Part shown: positions 18,030 through 27,548 of the stretch, in pieces | How positions within the stretch are numbered: position 1 is the first letter of the stretch | Layout of the letters: every line of letters starts with the position of its first letter | From: Xanthomonas sacchari | Lineage (GTDB): Bacteria; Pseudomonadota; Gammaproteobacteria; Xanthomonadales; Xanthomonadaceae | Assembly (NCBI RefSeq): GCF_024266585.1 | Contig: NZ_CP100647.1 | Location: 4,011,001-4,075,000 of the forward strand | Reading direction: 5' to 3' | Length of the DNA stretch: 64,000 bases | Made by a program: the position numbers and the translations under genes | Notes under the pieces: model-generated | Told to the model about the DNA's origin: nothing | Database searches by the model: none | The model's input: only the letters and a program-made list of their open reading frames with translations

Positions 18030-19901
18030 TCAACCGCGCAATGCGCGGCGGATTTCCTCCAGTGCGCCGGGATCGTCCAGCGTCGACAGATCGCCCGGAT
18101 CGCGCTGCTCGGCCAGCGCCTGCAGCGAGCGCCGCAACAGCTTGCCCGAACGCGTCTTCGGCAATGCCTGCACCAGATACACCTGCGCCGGCCGCGCCAC
18201 CGCGCCGAGCCGCTGCACCACGCACTGGCGCAGTTCCTCGATCACCGCCGCCGCATCCGGCGCGGCCTGCCTCAGCGTCGCGAACACCACCGGCACCTGC
18301 CCCTTCAGTTCGTCGTGCATGCCGATCACCGCCACTTCGGCCACATCGGCGTGGCCGGCGATGGCTTCCTCGATCTCGCGCGTACCCAGGCGGTGCCCGG
18401 CGACGTTGATCACGTCGTCGGTGCGGCCGAGGATGAAGGTATAGCCGTCTTCGTCGCGGATCGCCCAGTCCAGCGAGCTGTACAGCAGCGTGTCGAAATG
18501 GCTGAAGTAGCTGCGCAGGAAGCGCGCGTCGTCGTTCCAGACCGTGGTCATGCAGCCCGGCGGCAATGGCGGCTCGATCACCAGCACGCCCTTGCGTCCG
18601 GCCGGCACCTCGCCCCCGTGCTCGTCGACGATGCGCGTGCGATAGCCGAGATTGGGAAAGCCCGGCGACCCCGGCTTGACCGGCCGCAGCTCGACGCCCG
18701 GCAACAGGGTCAGCACCGGCCAGCCGGTCTCGGTCTGCCAGTAGTTGTCGATCACCGGCTTGCCGAGCGCGTCGGCGATCCATAGCGCGGTGGGCTCGTC
18801 CAGCGGCTCGCCGGCCAGGAACAGATAGCGCAGCGCGCTGAGGTCGCGCTCGCGCAGGTAGCGCGCCGGATGCTTCTTCAGCACGCGGATCGCAGTGGGG
18901 GAAGAAAACATCGTGCGTACCCGGTATTTCTCGCACAGCGCCCACCACACGCCCGGATCCGGTTGCACCGGCAGGCCTTCGTACAGCAGCGAGGTCGCAC
19001 CGACGATCAGCGGGCCGTACACGTTGTACGAATGCCCCACCGCCCAGCCCACGTCGGAGGTGGAGAACATGGCCTGCCCGGGGCCGCAGTCGAACACCGT
19101 GCGCATCGACAGCGCCAGCGCCACCGCATGCCCGCCGACGTCGCGCTGCACGCCCTTGGGCTTGCCGGTGGTGCCGGAGGTGTACAGCAGGTAGCTGGGC
19201 TCGTTGGATTCCAGCCACACCACCGGCACCTGCGCGTCGCCGACCTCGGCACGCAGCGCGGCATAGTCGACGTCGCGCCTGGGCACGCGCGGCTGCGCCG
19301 GATCCAGCCCGCGCGAGACGATCAGCACCTTCGGCGGCGGCGCGCTGGCTTCGGCGCACGCCGCATCGACCAGCGGCTTGTAGGGGATGCGCTTGCCGCC
19401 GCGGCTGCCGGCATCGGCGGCGATCAGCAGCTTGGGCCGCGCATCGTCGATGCGCAGCGCCAGGTTGTGCGCGGCGAAACCGCCGAACACCACCGAGTGC
19501 ACCGCGCCGATGCGCGCGCAGGCCAGCATCGCGTACACCGCCTCGGCCATGTTCGGCATGTAGATGACCACGCGGTCGCCACGCTGCACATCCAGCCGCT
19601 GCAGCACCGCGGCGAAGGCGTTGACCTCGCGATGCAGCTGCGCATAGGTGATTTCCTGGGTCTGCCCGGTTTCGCTGGACACCGCGACCAGCGCCAACTG
19701 CGCGGCGCGCTCGGGCAGGTGCCGGTCCACCGCGTTGTGACACAGGTTGGTCAGGCCGCCGACGAACCAGCTCCGGAACGGCGGCGCGTCGTATTCCAGG
19801 ATCGCCTGCGGCGGGCGCTCCCAGTGGATCGCCTTGGCCTGCTCGGCCCAGAACTCTTCGGGCCGCTCGATCGAACGTCGGTACAGCGTCGCGTAGTCCA
19901 T
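18030..19901 (-). CDS. prpE: Propionate-CoA ligase
   Basis: 623 residues, the usual PrpE length. It activates propionate to propionyl-CoA via propionyl-AMP. Seen: the ACAS N-terminal motif LYRRSIERPEEFWAEQAK, TNLCHNAVDRHL, the AMP-binding loop LLYTSGTTGKPKGVQRD, NYWQTETGWP, and the C-terminal RTDDVINVAGHRLGTREIEE plus the Gly-Lys end (PKTRSGKLLRR) whose lysine is the acetylation/catalytic site. The rest of the methylcitrate pathway is not adjacent. The gene converges on the GST gene with 48 bp between. Confidence 0.93.
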   Translation of the reverse strand: MDYATLYRRSIERPEEFWAEQAKAIHWERPPQAILEYDAPPFRSWFVGGLTNLCHNAVDRHLPERAAQLALVAVSSETGQTQEITYAQLHREVNAFAAVLQRLDVQRGDRVVIYMPNMAEAVYAMLACARIGAVHSVVFGGFAAHNLALRIDDARPKLLIAADAGSRGGKRIPYKPLVDAACAEASAPPPKVLIVSRGLDPAQPRVPRRDVDYAALRAEVGDAQVPVVWLESNEPSYLLYTSGTTGKPKGVQRDVGGHAVALALSMRTVFDCGPGQAMFSTSDVGWAVGHSYNVYGPLIVGATSLLYEGLPVQPDPGVWWALCEKYRVRTMFSSPTAIRVLKKHPARYLRERDLSALRYLFLAGEPLDEPTALWIADALGKPVIDNYWQTETGWPVLTLLPGVELRPVKPGSPGFPNLGYRTRIVDEHGGEVPAGRKGVLVIEPPLPPGCMTTVWNDDARFLRSYFSHFDTLLYSSLDWAIRDEDGYTFILGRTDDVINVAGHRLGTREIEEAIAGHADVAEVAVIGMHDELKGQVPVVFATLRQAAPDAAAVIEELRQCVVQRLGAVARPAQVYLVQALPKTRSGKLLRRSLQALAEQRDPGDLSTLDDPGALEEIRRALRG

Positions 19902-20047
19902 GCCGCCCCTCCCAAGGCCGGTGCACCGGCTCCGAGCATAGTCCTTTGGCGGGGAGGGCGTCGTTCAGACCTTGGTCGAAGGGGCTGGGCAGCTACCGCC
20001 TGACTTGTGCCATGCAACGAAGCGTGCAGCATGAAAGTGGCACTGAC

Positions 20048-20374
20048 CTAATGGAAGGTTTCAGCCTTGAGCTTTTGCGACACCGGCTCCGCTCGACGCC
20101 GAGCTAGCTCTCGCTGAAGAGGAACCAGAACGTCCTCCGGAAATACAGGACTGGGCATATTGGCGCCATCTAGCCAAGCGTTAGCAAATGCCTCCTTGTC
20201 CTCGGCAAAGTAAGGCGCAAAAGCCCCGACCTTCTTGTTTGCGATCTCGGCCGAAAGCAATGCAATTGCCGCATTGCGCTGAAGCTCATGCACCTCTGAC
20301 TCTAGACGAAGGACACGATGACCAAGAAGAGCACAAACAAGAGCTAGGACAACAACCAAGGCTTTGGATGGCAT
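20048..20374 (-). CDS. Small hypothetical protein with N-terminal membrane helix
   Basis: 108 residues if started at the ATG at 20374; the frame is open further upstream and overlaps the preceding gene, so the start is uncertain and no good ribosome site is seen. One membrane helix (ALVVVLALVCALLG) is followed by a short coiled coil (RVLRLESEVHELQRNAAIALLSAE) and a soluble tail with no recognised motif. The local base composition is clearly less GC-rich than the neighbours, hinting at recent transfer. Function unknown. Confidence 0.5.
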   Translation of the reverse strand: MPSKALVVVLALVCALLGHRVLRLESEVHELQRNAAIALLSAEIANKKVGAFAPYFAEDKEAFANAWLDGANMPSPVFPEDVLVPLQRELARRRAEPVSQKLKAETFH

Positions 20375-20441
20375 GGAATTGCTCGACGCTCCCAACGGTT
20401 GATTTAATCCACCTACGAAGCCATTTCCCTTAGATGAATTG

Positions 20442-20750
20442 TTAGCTTGCGAGGCGCCATTCACCACGCCTTGAAACTTCAGCCGGTTGAACGATCTTGC
20501 GCTCACGCAATCGAGTGCATGCCCACCGCATGTCGTACTGCCATGTAAAGAATAGCTCTCCAGATGCATGAAGTTCTTTCTCATGATGCGTCCAGATGTG
20601 CTGCGCAACTTGGACGATGCTGGCTGAGCCCGCATGTGCTTTCAGTGCTGCAACAACCCAATCTTGAAGATCTTCTCGCTTTGCCATCAGCTCTTTCCTC
20701 AGCTTGATCTGACCTAAGCACTGCTCTTGCGTCGTCGTTTTTGCCGCCAC
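20442..20750 (-). CDS. Small hypothetical protein, winged-helix-like
   Basis: 102 residues, soluble. The stretch LQDWVVAALKAHAGSASIVQVAQHIWTHHEKELHASG and the following WACTRLRERKIVQPAEVSRRGEWRL reads like a winged helix-turn-helix of the kind found at the N-terminus of restriction-like or regulatory proteins; this is pattern reading only. It shares the less GC-rich composition of the next gene downstream and is probably co-transcribed with it. It may be the remnant of a larger transferred unit. No catalytic domain is present. Confidence 0.55.
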   Translation of the reverse strand: MAAKTTTQEQCLGQIKLRKELMAKREDLQDWVVAALKAHAGSASIVQVAQHIWTHHEKELHASGELFFTWQYDMRWACTRLRERKIVQPAEVSRRGEWRLAS

Positions 20751-20777
20751 CGCAAGTGGTACCTGCTATCGCGCGTC

Positions 20778-21086
20778 CTACTTCCCCGGCACCGTAAACA
20801 TCACCACCACATTCCCCGGCGCCTGCTCGAAGCGCGTCGCCACCGAATCCTTGCTGAGCTGCACGATCTGCTCCAGCGGCTTGTGCGGCACGCCCTGGAA
20901 ATTGACCGTGACCTGGACCAGCGAGCCGTTCGCCCAGTTGAAGCCGACCGCGGGCTTGCTGCCGACCGATTTCTCCAGGTCGGCAGCCACGTCCTGCGAA
21001 TGCGCGTAGGCATTCTTCACCGTGTCGACTGCACCGCATGCGGTGAGCGCCAGCAGCACTGGCGCGCAAAGAAAACGCAATTTCAT
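20778..21086 (-). CDS. Small lipoprotein
   Basis: 102 residues. The ATG at 21086 with GGGAG upstream gives a lipoprotein signal MKLRFLCAPVLLALTAC with lipid-modified Cys17. The mature part has a helix (VDTVKNAYAHSQDVAADLEKSVG) and a beta-rich end (LVQVTVNFQGVPHKPLEQIVQLSKDSVATRFEQAPGNVVVMFTV) that recalls periplasmic domains which respond to or bind a partner, but I do not know the family. It lies 22 bp downstream of the S9 peptidase gene and is probably co-transcribed with it. Confidence 0.7.
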   Translation of the reverse strand: MKLRFLCAPVLLALTACGAVDTVKNAYAHSQDVAADLEKSVGSKPAVGFNWANGSLVQVTVNFQGVPHKPLEQIVQLSKDSVATRFEQAPGNVVVMFTVPGK

Positions 21087-21108
21087 CGTGCGCTCCCAGG
21101 TCCTCGCG

Positions 21109-23619
21109 CTACTGCTTCTGCGCCGCCGCGGTCGCCGCCGCCGCACGCGGCGGCGCCTGCTTCACGTAGCGGTCGAACCACTCCAGCATTTCCGCCACCA
21201 CGTCCTCGTTGGACTCGCGCGCGGTGTACCAGTGCGGTTCAAACGGCAGCAGCACCAGCCGCGCGGTGCCGCCGAGGCCGCGGATGGCCTGGAACATGCG
21301 CGGGGCCTGGGTGGTCTCGGTGCCGGGGTTGGCATCGTCCATGCCGTGCACCAGCAGCAGCGGCTCGTTGATCTTGTCGGCGTGGAAGAACGCCGAGGCC
21401 TGCGCGTACACCTCCGGCGCGGCCCAGAACGAACGCCGCTCGTTCTGGAAGCCGAACGGGGTCAGGGTCTTGTTGTAGCTGCCGCTGGTGGCCACGCCGG
21501 CGCGGAACAGGTCGGTGTGCGCCAGCAGGTTGGCCGCCATCAACGCGCCGTGGCTGTGGCCGGTGACGCCGATGCGGTCGCGGTCGACCACGCCCAGCGC
21601 CACCGCCTTGTCCACCGCCGCCTGGGCGTTCTCCACCAGCTGCTGCAGGTAGGTGTCGTAGGCGGTCTTGGGGTCGCCGACGATCGGGAACGCGGCATCG
21701 TCGATGATCGCGTAGCCGGCCAGCAGCAACAGTTGGTAGGAATGCAGGCGGGTGAAGTCGCGATCGTTGGCGCCGCTGACCTGGCCGGCCTTGGACGCAT
21801 CGGCGTAGTCCAGCGGATAGGCGTAGAGGATCGCCGGCACCCGCGTGCCTTCCTTGTAGCCGGGCGGCGTGTACAGGGTGAAGGACAGTTCCACCCCGTC
21901 CTTGCGCTTGTAGGTCACCAGGCGCTTCTGGATCTGCCGCACCAGCGGGGTCGGGTCGGGGAAGCGGGTGACCGGCGCCAGGCTGGAGGCGACCACCGCC
22001 TCGCCCGCCGCCGCGTCCGGCTGCGGCTGGCCCAGCGTGCGCAGGTAGACGTTGGGCGGGTCGCTCGGCGACTGCCGCCAGGTCAGCAGCCGGGTGGTGT
22101 CGTCGCCGGCGAACCCGGCGAAGGCTTCGTCCACCGTGGCGTCGCTGCGGAACAGGCGCTGGGTCTTGCCGCTGTCCAGTGCGTAGCGGTCCAGGAACGG
22201 CCGGTCGCCGCTCGGGGTGGCGCCCTGCCCGCTCAGGAACAGCGCGCCGTCGTCCTCGCGCAGCACGTATTCGCCATTGGCCAGGCGACGCAGTTCGGGC
22301 GTGCCGGGATCGGCGTACAGGTCATCGGTGGACAGATCGAACAGCACCCGCCCGGCGCTGCCGGGGCGGTCCGCGTCGAGCAGCGTGGTGCGGCGCCAGT
22401 GGCGGTTCTCGTCGTACTCGTCCAGCAGCACCTGCCCGCCCTGGGCGAACCAGTTCAGGCCGGCGTAGCGCTGGGTCACCTTGGCCAGTTCGCGCGGCTT
22501 GCCGGTGAACGGCGCCGACAGGGTCAGCAGCTTGTCGCGCGCCGGCACATTCGTCTTCCAGTCGCCACCGTCCAGGGCCTCGGCCCAGACCAGGGTCGCC
22601 GGCTGGTTGGCGCGCCAGCTGTAAGCGCGCGGCCCGGTCGGCACGCCGTGTACCGGCACCCGGTCGGCCACCGGCAGGTTCGCCAGCACCCGCTCGCTGC
22701 CGTCGGCCAGGTCCAGCACCGCCACGTCGTGGGCGAAGCGGCCGTAGGTGGTGACATAGGAGTACGGGCGCTGCAGGCGCTCCACGCGCACGTGGCGGCC
22801 GTCCGGCGCACCGTCGACCACCGAGTACACCGCCGGCTTGCCGACCGTGCGCAGTTTGCCGCTGGCGGCATCCACGGTGACCAGCTGCGAGGTGGCGTAG
22901 TAGGTGAACTGGGCCTCGTCCTCGGGGCTGGACAGGGTGTCGCGGGCCTCGTAGGTGCTGCTCTCGCCCTTGCCGCGGATCGCTTCCTTGACCTCCGGCC
23001 CCGGCGGCACCGCCGCCTTGACCGGTGCCGGGCCCAGGTCCTGCGGTACCGCGCGCACCAGCAGCGTGTCGCTGCCGCCCAGCCACTGGATCTCGCCCCC
23101 CAGCACCGGGTTGAGCTGCACGCCGTCGACGCGGCGCACCGCGCCGGTGGCGACGTCGCCCAGCCACAGCTCGACGCGGTCGGCCGCGGTGTTGTTGAAG
23201 GCGAAGCGGCGCCCGTCCGGCGACCACACCGGCTGCGCCGGGCAGGCGCCGGCCGGCAGGGTCACCGCGGTCTGCTTGCCGCTGGCCACGTCGACCAGGC
23301 TGAAGCCGTCCAGGCAGGCGCGGATGCCGTAGCCGTTGGACATGTCGTGGCGGGCGTGGGTACGCGGTTCCACGCGCACCCCGGCCAGCTTCAGGTACGG
23401 CTCGGCGACGCGCGCGATCGGCGGGTAGGCCTGGCGCTCCACCAGCAGCAGGGTGCGCCCGGTCGGGTCCAGCCGCGGCGAGGGATTGAGCGGGGCGCGC
23501 ATCACCCCCAGCAGCGGCTCGGGCGGTTGCCGGTAACCGCCGTCGGCGGCGGCGGCGGCGGCGACAGGCAACGCACTGGCAAGCGCCAGCACGCCGATCC
23601 AGCGGAACGGCATGAACAT
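21109..23619 (-). CDS. Exported S9-family serine peptidase
   Basis: 836 residues with a signal peptide (cleavage near residue 25, AAAA/DGG). An N-terminal beta-propeller-like region to about residue 560 precedes an alpha/beta-hydrolase domain with nucleophile Ser689 in GHSHGA, Asp761/762 in HGMDDANPG and His796 in EPHWYTARES. By family it is a prolyl oligopeptidase/glutamyl-peptidase-like enzyme trimming peptides in the periplasm or outside. GGGGA is about 9 bases before the first of two in-frame ATGs (MFMPF). The small lipoprotein gene follows at once. Confidence 0.88.
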   Translation of the reverse strand: MFMPFRWIGVLALASALPVAAAAAADGGYRQPPEPLLGVMRAPLNPSPRLDPTGRTLLLVERQAYPPIARVAEPYLKLAGVRVEPRTHARHDMSNGYGIRACLDGFSLVDVASGKQTAVTLPAGACPAQPVWSPDGRRFAFNNTAADRVELWLGDVATGAVRRVDGVQLNPVLGGEIQWLGGSDTLLVRAVPQDLGPAPVKAAVPPGPEVKEAIRGKGESSTYEARDTLSSPEDEAQFTYYATSQLVTVDAASGKLRTVGKPAVYSVVDGAPDGRHVRVERLQRPYSYVTTYGRFAHDVAVLDLADGSERVLANLPVADRVPVHGVPTGPRAYSWRANQPATLVWAEALDGGDWKTNVPARDKLLTLSAPFTGKPRELAKVTQRYAGLNWFAQGGQVLLDEYDENRHWRRTTLLDADRPGSAGRVLFDLSTDDLYADPGTPELRRLANGEYVLREDDGALFLSGQGATPSGDRPFLDRYALDSGKTQRLFRSDATVDEAFAGFAGDDTTRLLTWRQSPSDPPNVYLRTLGQPQPDAAAGEAVVASSLAPVTRFPDPTPLVRQIQKRLVTYKRKDGVELSFTLYTPPGYKEGTRVPAILYAYPLDYADASKAGQVSGANDRDFTRLHSYQLLLLAGYAIIDDAAFPIVGDPKTAYDTYLQQLVENAQAAVDKAVALGVVDRDRIGVTGHSHGALMAANLLAHTDLFRAGVATSGSYNKTLTPFGFQNERRSFWAAPEVYAQASAFFHADKINEPLLLVHGMDDANPGTETTQAPRMFQAIRGLGGTARLVLLPFEPHWYTARESNEDVVAEMLEWFDRYVKQAPPRAAAATAAAQKQ

Positions 23620-23717
23620 GGTCGAAATCCCCTTTCGAATGGCGCCGGCAACGTAGCACGGCCGCCAGCGGCGGCCGACTGCCGAAGGTCATTGTCCGGC
23701 CGGCCGGTGCCGCCGGC

Positions 23718-24338
23718 TCAGGCCGGGGCCAGCGCCCGCTCGGCGGCCAGCGCTGCCGCCACGCTGGGACGCTGCGCGATGCGTGCGGCGTACGCGGCCA
23801 ATGCCGGATGCGCGTGCAGCGACAGGCCGAACCGCGGCAGCCAGCCGAGCACGGTGAACAGATAGGCATCGGCCACGCCGAAGCGCTCGCCGAGCAGGTA
23901 CGGTCGCGCGCGCAGCGCGGTCTCGGCATGGGCATAGCGCTGCAGCAGCCGCGCGGCGACCGCGGTACGCCGCTCCGGCGCCAGCCCGGCATCGAACAGC
24001 GGCACGCTGCCGGCATGCAGTTCGCTGTTGATGAAGGCCAGCCACTCGTACAGGCGATAGCGCGGCAAGGCGTCTGCGTCCGCGGTCGGCGCCAGCGCCG
24101 CCTGCGGGTCGCGGTCGGCCAGATACAGCAGGATCGCCGGCCCCTCGGTCAGCACTTGCCCGTCGTCCAGTTGCAGCGCGGCCACGTAGCCCTTGGGATT
24201 GATCGCGAGGAAATCCTCGCCCGCTTCGGTGCGCTTGTGGCGATTGTCCACGCGCACCAGCCGGAACGGCAGTTGCAGTTCGCGCAGCACGATGTGCGGC
24301 GCCAGGGAACAGGCGCCGGGGACGGCATAGAGGTGCAT
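23718..24338 (-). CDS. Glutathione S-transferase, GstA-like (second copy)
   Basis: 206 residues from MHLYAVPGACSLAPHIVLREL; Cys10 equivalent is kept. NPKGYVAALQLDDGQVLTEGPAILLYLAD and FGVADAYLFTVLGWL mark both GST domains. It resembles E. coli GstA as much as the copy at 17373 does, so they are paralogues. An upstream in-frame extension exists, but the ATG at 24338 gives the normal family length. It lies 79 bp downstream of the LysR regulator gene on the same strand and may be its target. Confidence 0.88.
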   Translation of the reverse strand: MHLYAVPGACSLAPHIVLRELQLPFRLVRVDNRHKRTEAGEDFLAINPKGYVAALQLDDGQVLTEGPAILLYLADRDPQAALAPTADADALPRYRLYEWLAFINSELHAGSVPLFDAGLAPERRTAVAARLLQRYAHAETALRARPYLLGERFGVADAYLFTVLGWLPRFGLSLHAHPALAAYAARIAQRPSVAAALAAERALAPA

Positions 24339-24417
24339 CGGGATGGTCTCGCAGGAACACCGGACAGTCGGCGCCGGCAGTGTGCGCGGGGCGTGCGCCT
24401 GCGGAGAAACAAGAATG

Positions 24418-25296
24418 TCAGGGCGCGCCAGTAGCGCAGCTGATGGCCGCGTCCAGGAACCCGCGCAGCTGCAACGCGGCCGGCGCCGGTTGCGCGGCGG
24501 CGACCAGCGCGAAGCGGCGCTGCAGCCGCGGCTGCAACGGCAGCACCTGCACCCCGTCGCGCTCGGCCGGCAGCACCGATGCCGGCAGCAGGCTGGCGCC
24601 AACGCCGTCGCGCACCAGGGTCCAGGCGCTGGACCAGTCGCGCACCTGCAGGCGCAGGTCGGCGATCGTCAGCCCGGCGCGTTCGGCCAGGCGCTGCGCA
24701 TGCAGCCAGCACCCGCCGGTGGCCAGCACGAACGGCAGCGCCAGCAGTTCCGCCAGGGCGATGTCGCGCGCCTGCGGACGCGCCAGCGCCGGCGGCAGCA
24801 CCGCCAGCCATTCGTCGCTGCCGAACACCGTGGCGTCGCGCTCCGGCGCCGGATCCAGCACCACGCCCAGGTCGACCGTCCCGGCCGCCAGCCAGGCCTC
24901 GACCTCCTCGTCGCTGCCTTCCAGCCAGACCACGCCCGTGTCCGGATGCGCCCGCTCGAACGCGCGCAGGCGCGGCGCCAGCCACGGCCGCGACGAAGCG
25001 AAGCCGGCGACCCGCAGCGACGGCGCGGCGGGCGCACGCTGCGCCCTGGCCAGCGCCTGCAGCTGCCCCAGTTCGGCCAGCATCGCCCGCGCATGTTCCA
25101 GCGCACGCGCGCCGAACGGGGTCGGCCGGATCCGCCCGCGCTCGCGCAGCAGCAGCGCCGCGCCCAGCACGTGCTCCATCTGCGCGATGGCCTGGCTGGC
25201 GCCGGACTGGGTGATGCCGCAGCGCGCCGCGCCGGCGCTGATGCTGCCGCACTCGACGACGGCGACGTACAGCCGCCAGTGGATCAGATTCATCAT
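24418..25296 (-). CDS. LysR-family transcriptional regulator
   Basis: 292 residues starting MMNLIHWRLYVAVVE; GGAAG stands 8 bases before the first ATG, and a TTG further up is less likely. The N-terminal HTH (SISAGAARCGITQSGASQAIAQMEHVLGAALLLRERGRI) is typical; residues about 90-290 form the effector-binding domain. The coding strand is shared with the GST gene downstream, unlike the usual divergent LysR target arrangement. The effector is unknown. Confidence 0.88.
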   Translation of the reverse strand: MMNLIHWRLYVAVVECGSISAGAARCGITQSGASQAIAQMEHVLGAALLLRERGRIRPTPFGARALEHARAMLAELGQLQALARAQRAPAAPSLRVAGFASSRPWLAPRLRAFERAHPDTGVVWLEGSDEEVEAWLAAGTVDLGVVLDPAPERDATVFGSDEWLAVLPPALARPQARDIALAELLALPFVLATGGCWLHAQRLAERAGLTIADLRLQVRDWSSAWTLVRDGVGASLLPASVLPAERDGVQVLPLQPRLQRRFALVAAAQPAPAALQLRGFLDAAISCATGAP

Positions 25297-25316
25297 GTCG
25301 GGCTTCCACAACGCGA

Positions 25317-25339
25317 AACGCCGGGCGGGGCCCGGCGTT
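25317..25339 (-). terminator. Intrinsic terminator after mdh
   Basis: AACGCCGGGC, loop GGG, GCCCGGCGTT: a perfect 10-bp stem 27 bp beyond the mdh stop. On the minus strand it is followed by a short TTTCG. It lies just before the LysR start, separating the two transcripts. Confidence 0.7.
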
Positions 25340-25365
25340 CCGTGATCACGCGATCGCGCTGGCGA

Positions 25366-26388
<1,023 letters not shown>

Positions 26389-26766
26389 TCAGTAGACGCG
26401 ATAGCCCAGCGGCTGCAGGTGCAGGTCCAGGGCGGCGGTGTCGTAGCCTTCGACCACGTGCTGGCCGATCACGGTGATCGGCACGCCTTCCAGGCCGAGC
26501 GCGGCGGCGGCCTGGCGGCCGGCCTCCTGCTCCACGTCCAGGACCGTGTAGCGGACCTGGGCGCGGGCGAAATCGGCCTGTTGCCGGCGGCAGTAGCCGC
26601 ACCAGTCGGCGGCGAGCATGACGATGCCGGCGTCGCCGGTCAGCAGGCGCGGGTCGCCGGCGGCCAGTGCGGCCGACGGCGGCGTGGCCGCGCTGCGCCA
26701 CCACGCGTGCACGCCGCCGCCGATGGCGAGCAGCAGCAGGCACAACACAAGGGGGCGCATCGTCAT
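26389..26766 (-). CDS. Membrane-anchored thioredoxin-fold protein
   Basis: 125 residues. A single N-terminal membrane segment (LVLCLLLLAIGGGVHAW) anchors a small thioredoxin/glutaredoxin-like domain in the periplasm; the redox motif is WCGYC (Cys56, Cys59), and the cis-proline loop is GVPITVIG. It may reduce or oxidise disulfides of exported proteins. Two close ATGs (MTM) are possible starts. It lies 36 bp before mdh on the same strand and could share its transcript. Confidence 0.8.
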   Translation of the reverse strand: MTMRPLVLCLLLLAIGGGVHAWWRSAATPPSAALAAGDPRLLTGDAGIVMLAADWCGYCRRQQADFARAQVRYTVLDVEQEAGRQAAAALGLEGVPITVIGQHVVEGYDTAALDLHLQPLGYRVY

Positions 26767-26855
26767 CGGCGGTCGGGTGCGGCAGCGAACCGGGAAATGG
26801 TAGCAGGTTGCGCCGCGCGGCCGGCCGCAGGACCGGCCGCGCGGACGGGGGCGGC

Positions 26856-27350
26856 TCAGGCGTCGAGCGTGCGGTTCCACTCGGCGACGCGGTCGGCCTT
26901 GGCCGCCAGCACCGCCTCGGCGTCGCCTTCGATGGTGATCTTGTTGATCACATCGCCCTGGGCGACGCTGTCGACCACGTCCAGGCCCTCGAGCACCTTG
27001 CCGAACACGGTGTGCTTGCCGTCCAGCCACGGGGTGGCGACGTGGGTGATGAAGAACTGGCTGCCGTTGGTGCTGGGGCCGGCATTGGCCATGGACAGCA
27101 CGCCGCGGTCGTGGCGCACGCCGTTGTTGGTCTCGTCCTCGAAGCGGTAGCCCGGGCCGCCGCGGCCGGAGCCTTCCGGGCAGCCGCCCTGGATCATGAA
27201 GTCGGCGATCACGCGGTGGAAGTTCAGCCCGTCGTAGAAGCCGCGCTTGGCCAGGTTCACGAAGTTGGCCACGGTCAGCGGGGCCTTGTCGGGATACAGC
27301 TCGATCTTGATCGGGCCGCGGGCGGTGTCGAAATGGGCGATCAGGGACAT
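26856..27350 (-). CDS. Cytoplasmic cyclophilin peptidyl-prolyl isomerase
   Basis: 164 residues, the length of E. coli PpiB. It catalyses proline cis-trans isomerisation. The cyclophilin signature [25 protein letters not shown] contains the active-site Arg and Gln, and [19 protein letters not shown] is intact. AAGGAA precedes the ATG at 27350, and no signal peptide is present, so it is cytoplasmic. It is divergent from typA with a 198-bp gap. Confidence 0.93.
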   Translation of the reverse strand: MSLIAHFDTARGPIKIELYPDKAPLTVANFVNLAKRGFYDGLNFHRVIADFMIQGGCPEGSGRGGPGYRFEDETNNGVRHDRGVLSMANAGPSTNGSQFFITHVATPWLDGKHTVFGKVLEGLDVVDSVAQGDVINKITIEGDAEAVLAAKADRVAEWNRTLDA

Positions 27351-27496
27351 GGGATTCCTTGGAAACGGGGGCGTCATGAAGGGCGCATAGGATACACGGC
27401 GCCTTGTTCAGGCTTCGCCCGCGCCTGCCGCCGGCACCTGAACGCCCCTGCCCGGCCTCCCGCCGCGGGCCGCCGGCAGGCGTCACGGGATCCGGG

Positions 27497-27502
27497 TATA
27501 CT
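27497..27502 (+). promoter_or_regulatory. Possible -10 box for typA
   Basis: TATACT stands 46 bp before the typA ATG, the same -10 word as in the rpsL and rpsJ promoters. No good -35 box is seen at 16-18 bp upstream. Confidence 0.35.
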
Positions 27503-27548
27503 AGGTGGCTTCCTTTCCTTCTCCTGGCGCCGGCTGGCCCCCTTTCGC

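Noticed and set aside
17860-19926. 688-codon second minus-strand frame over prpE
   Set aside because: prpE in the neighbouring frame is diagnostic; this one has no AMP-binding motif.
21022-23865. 947-codon plus-strand frame opposite the S9 peptidase
   Set aside because: The peptidase has a signal peptide and complete catalytic triad; the opposite frame has no domain.
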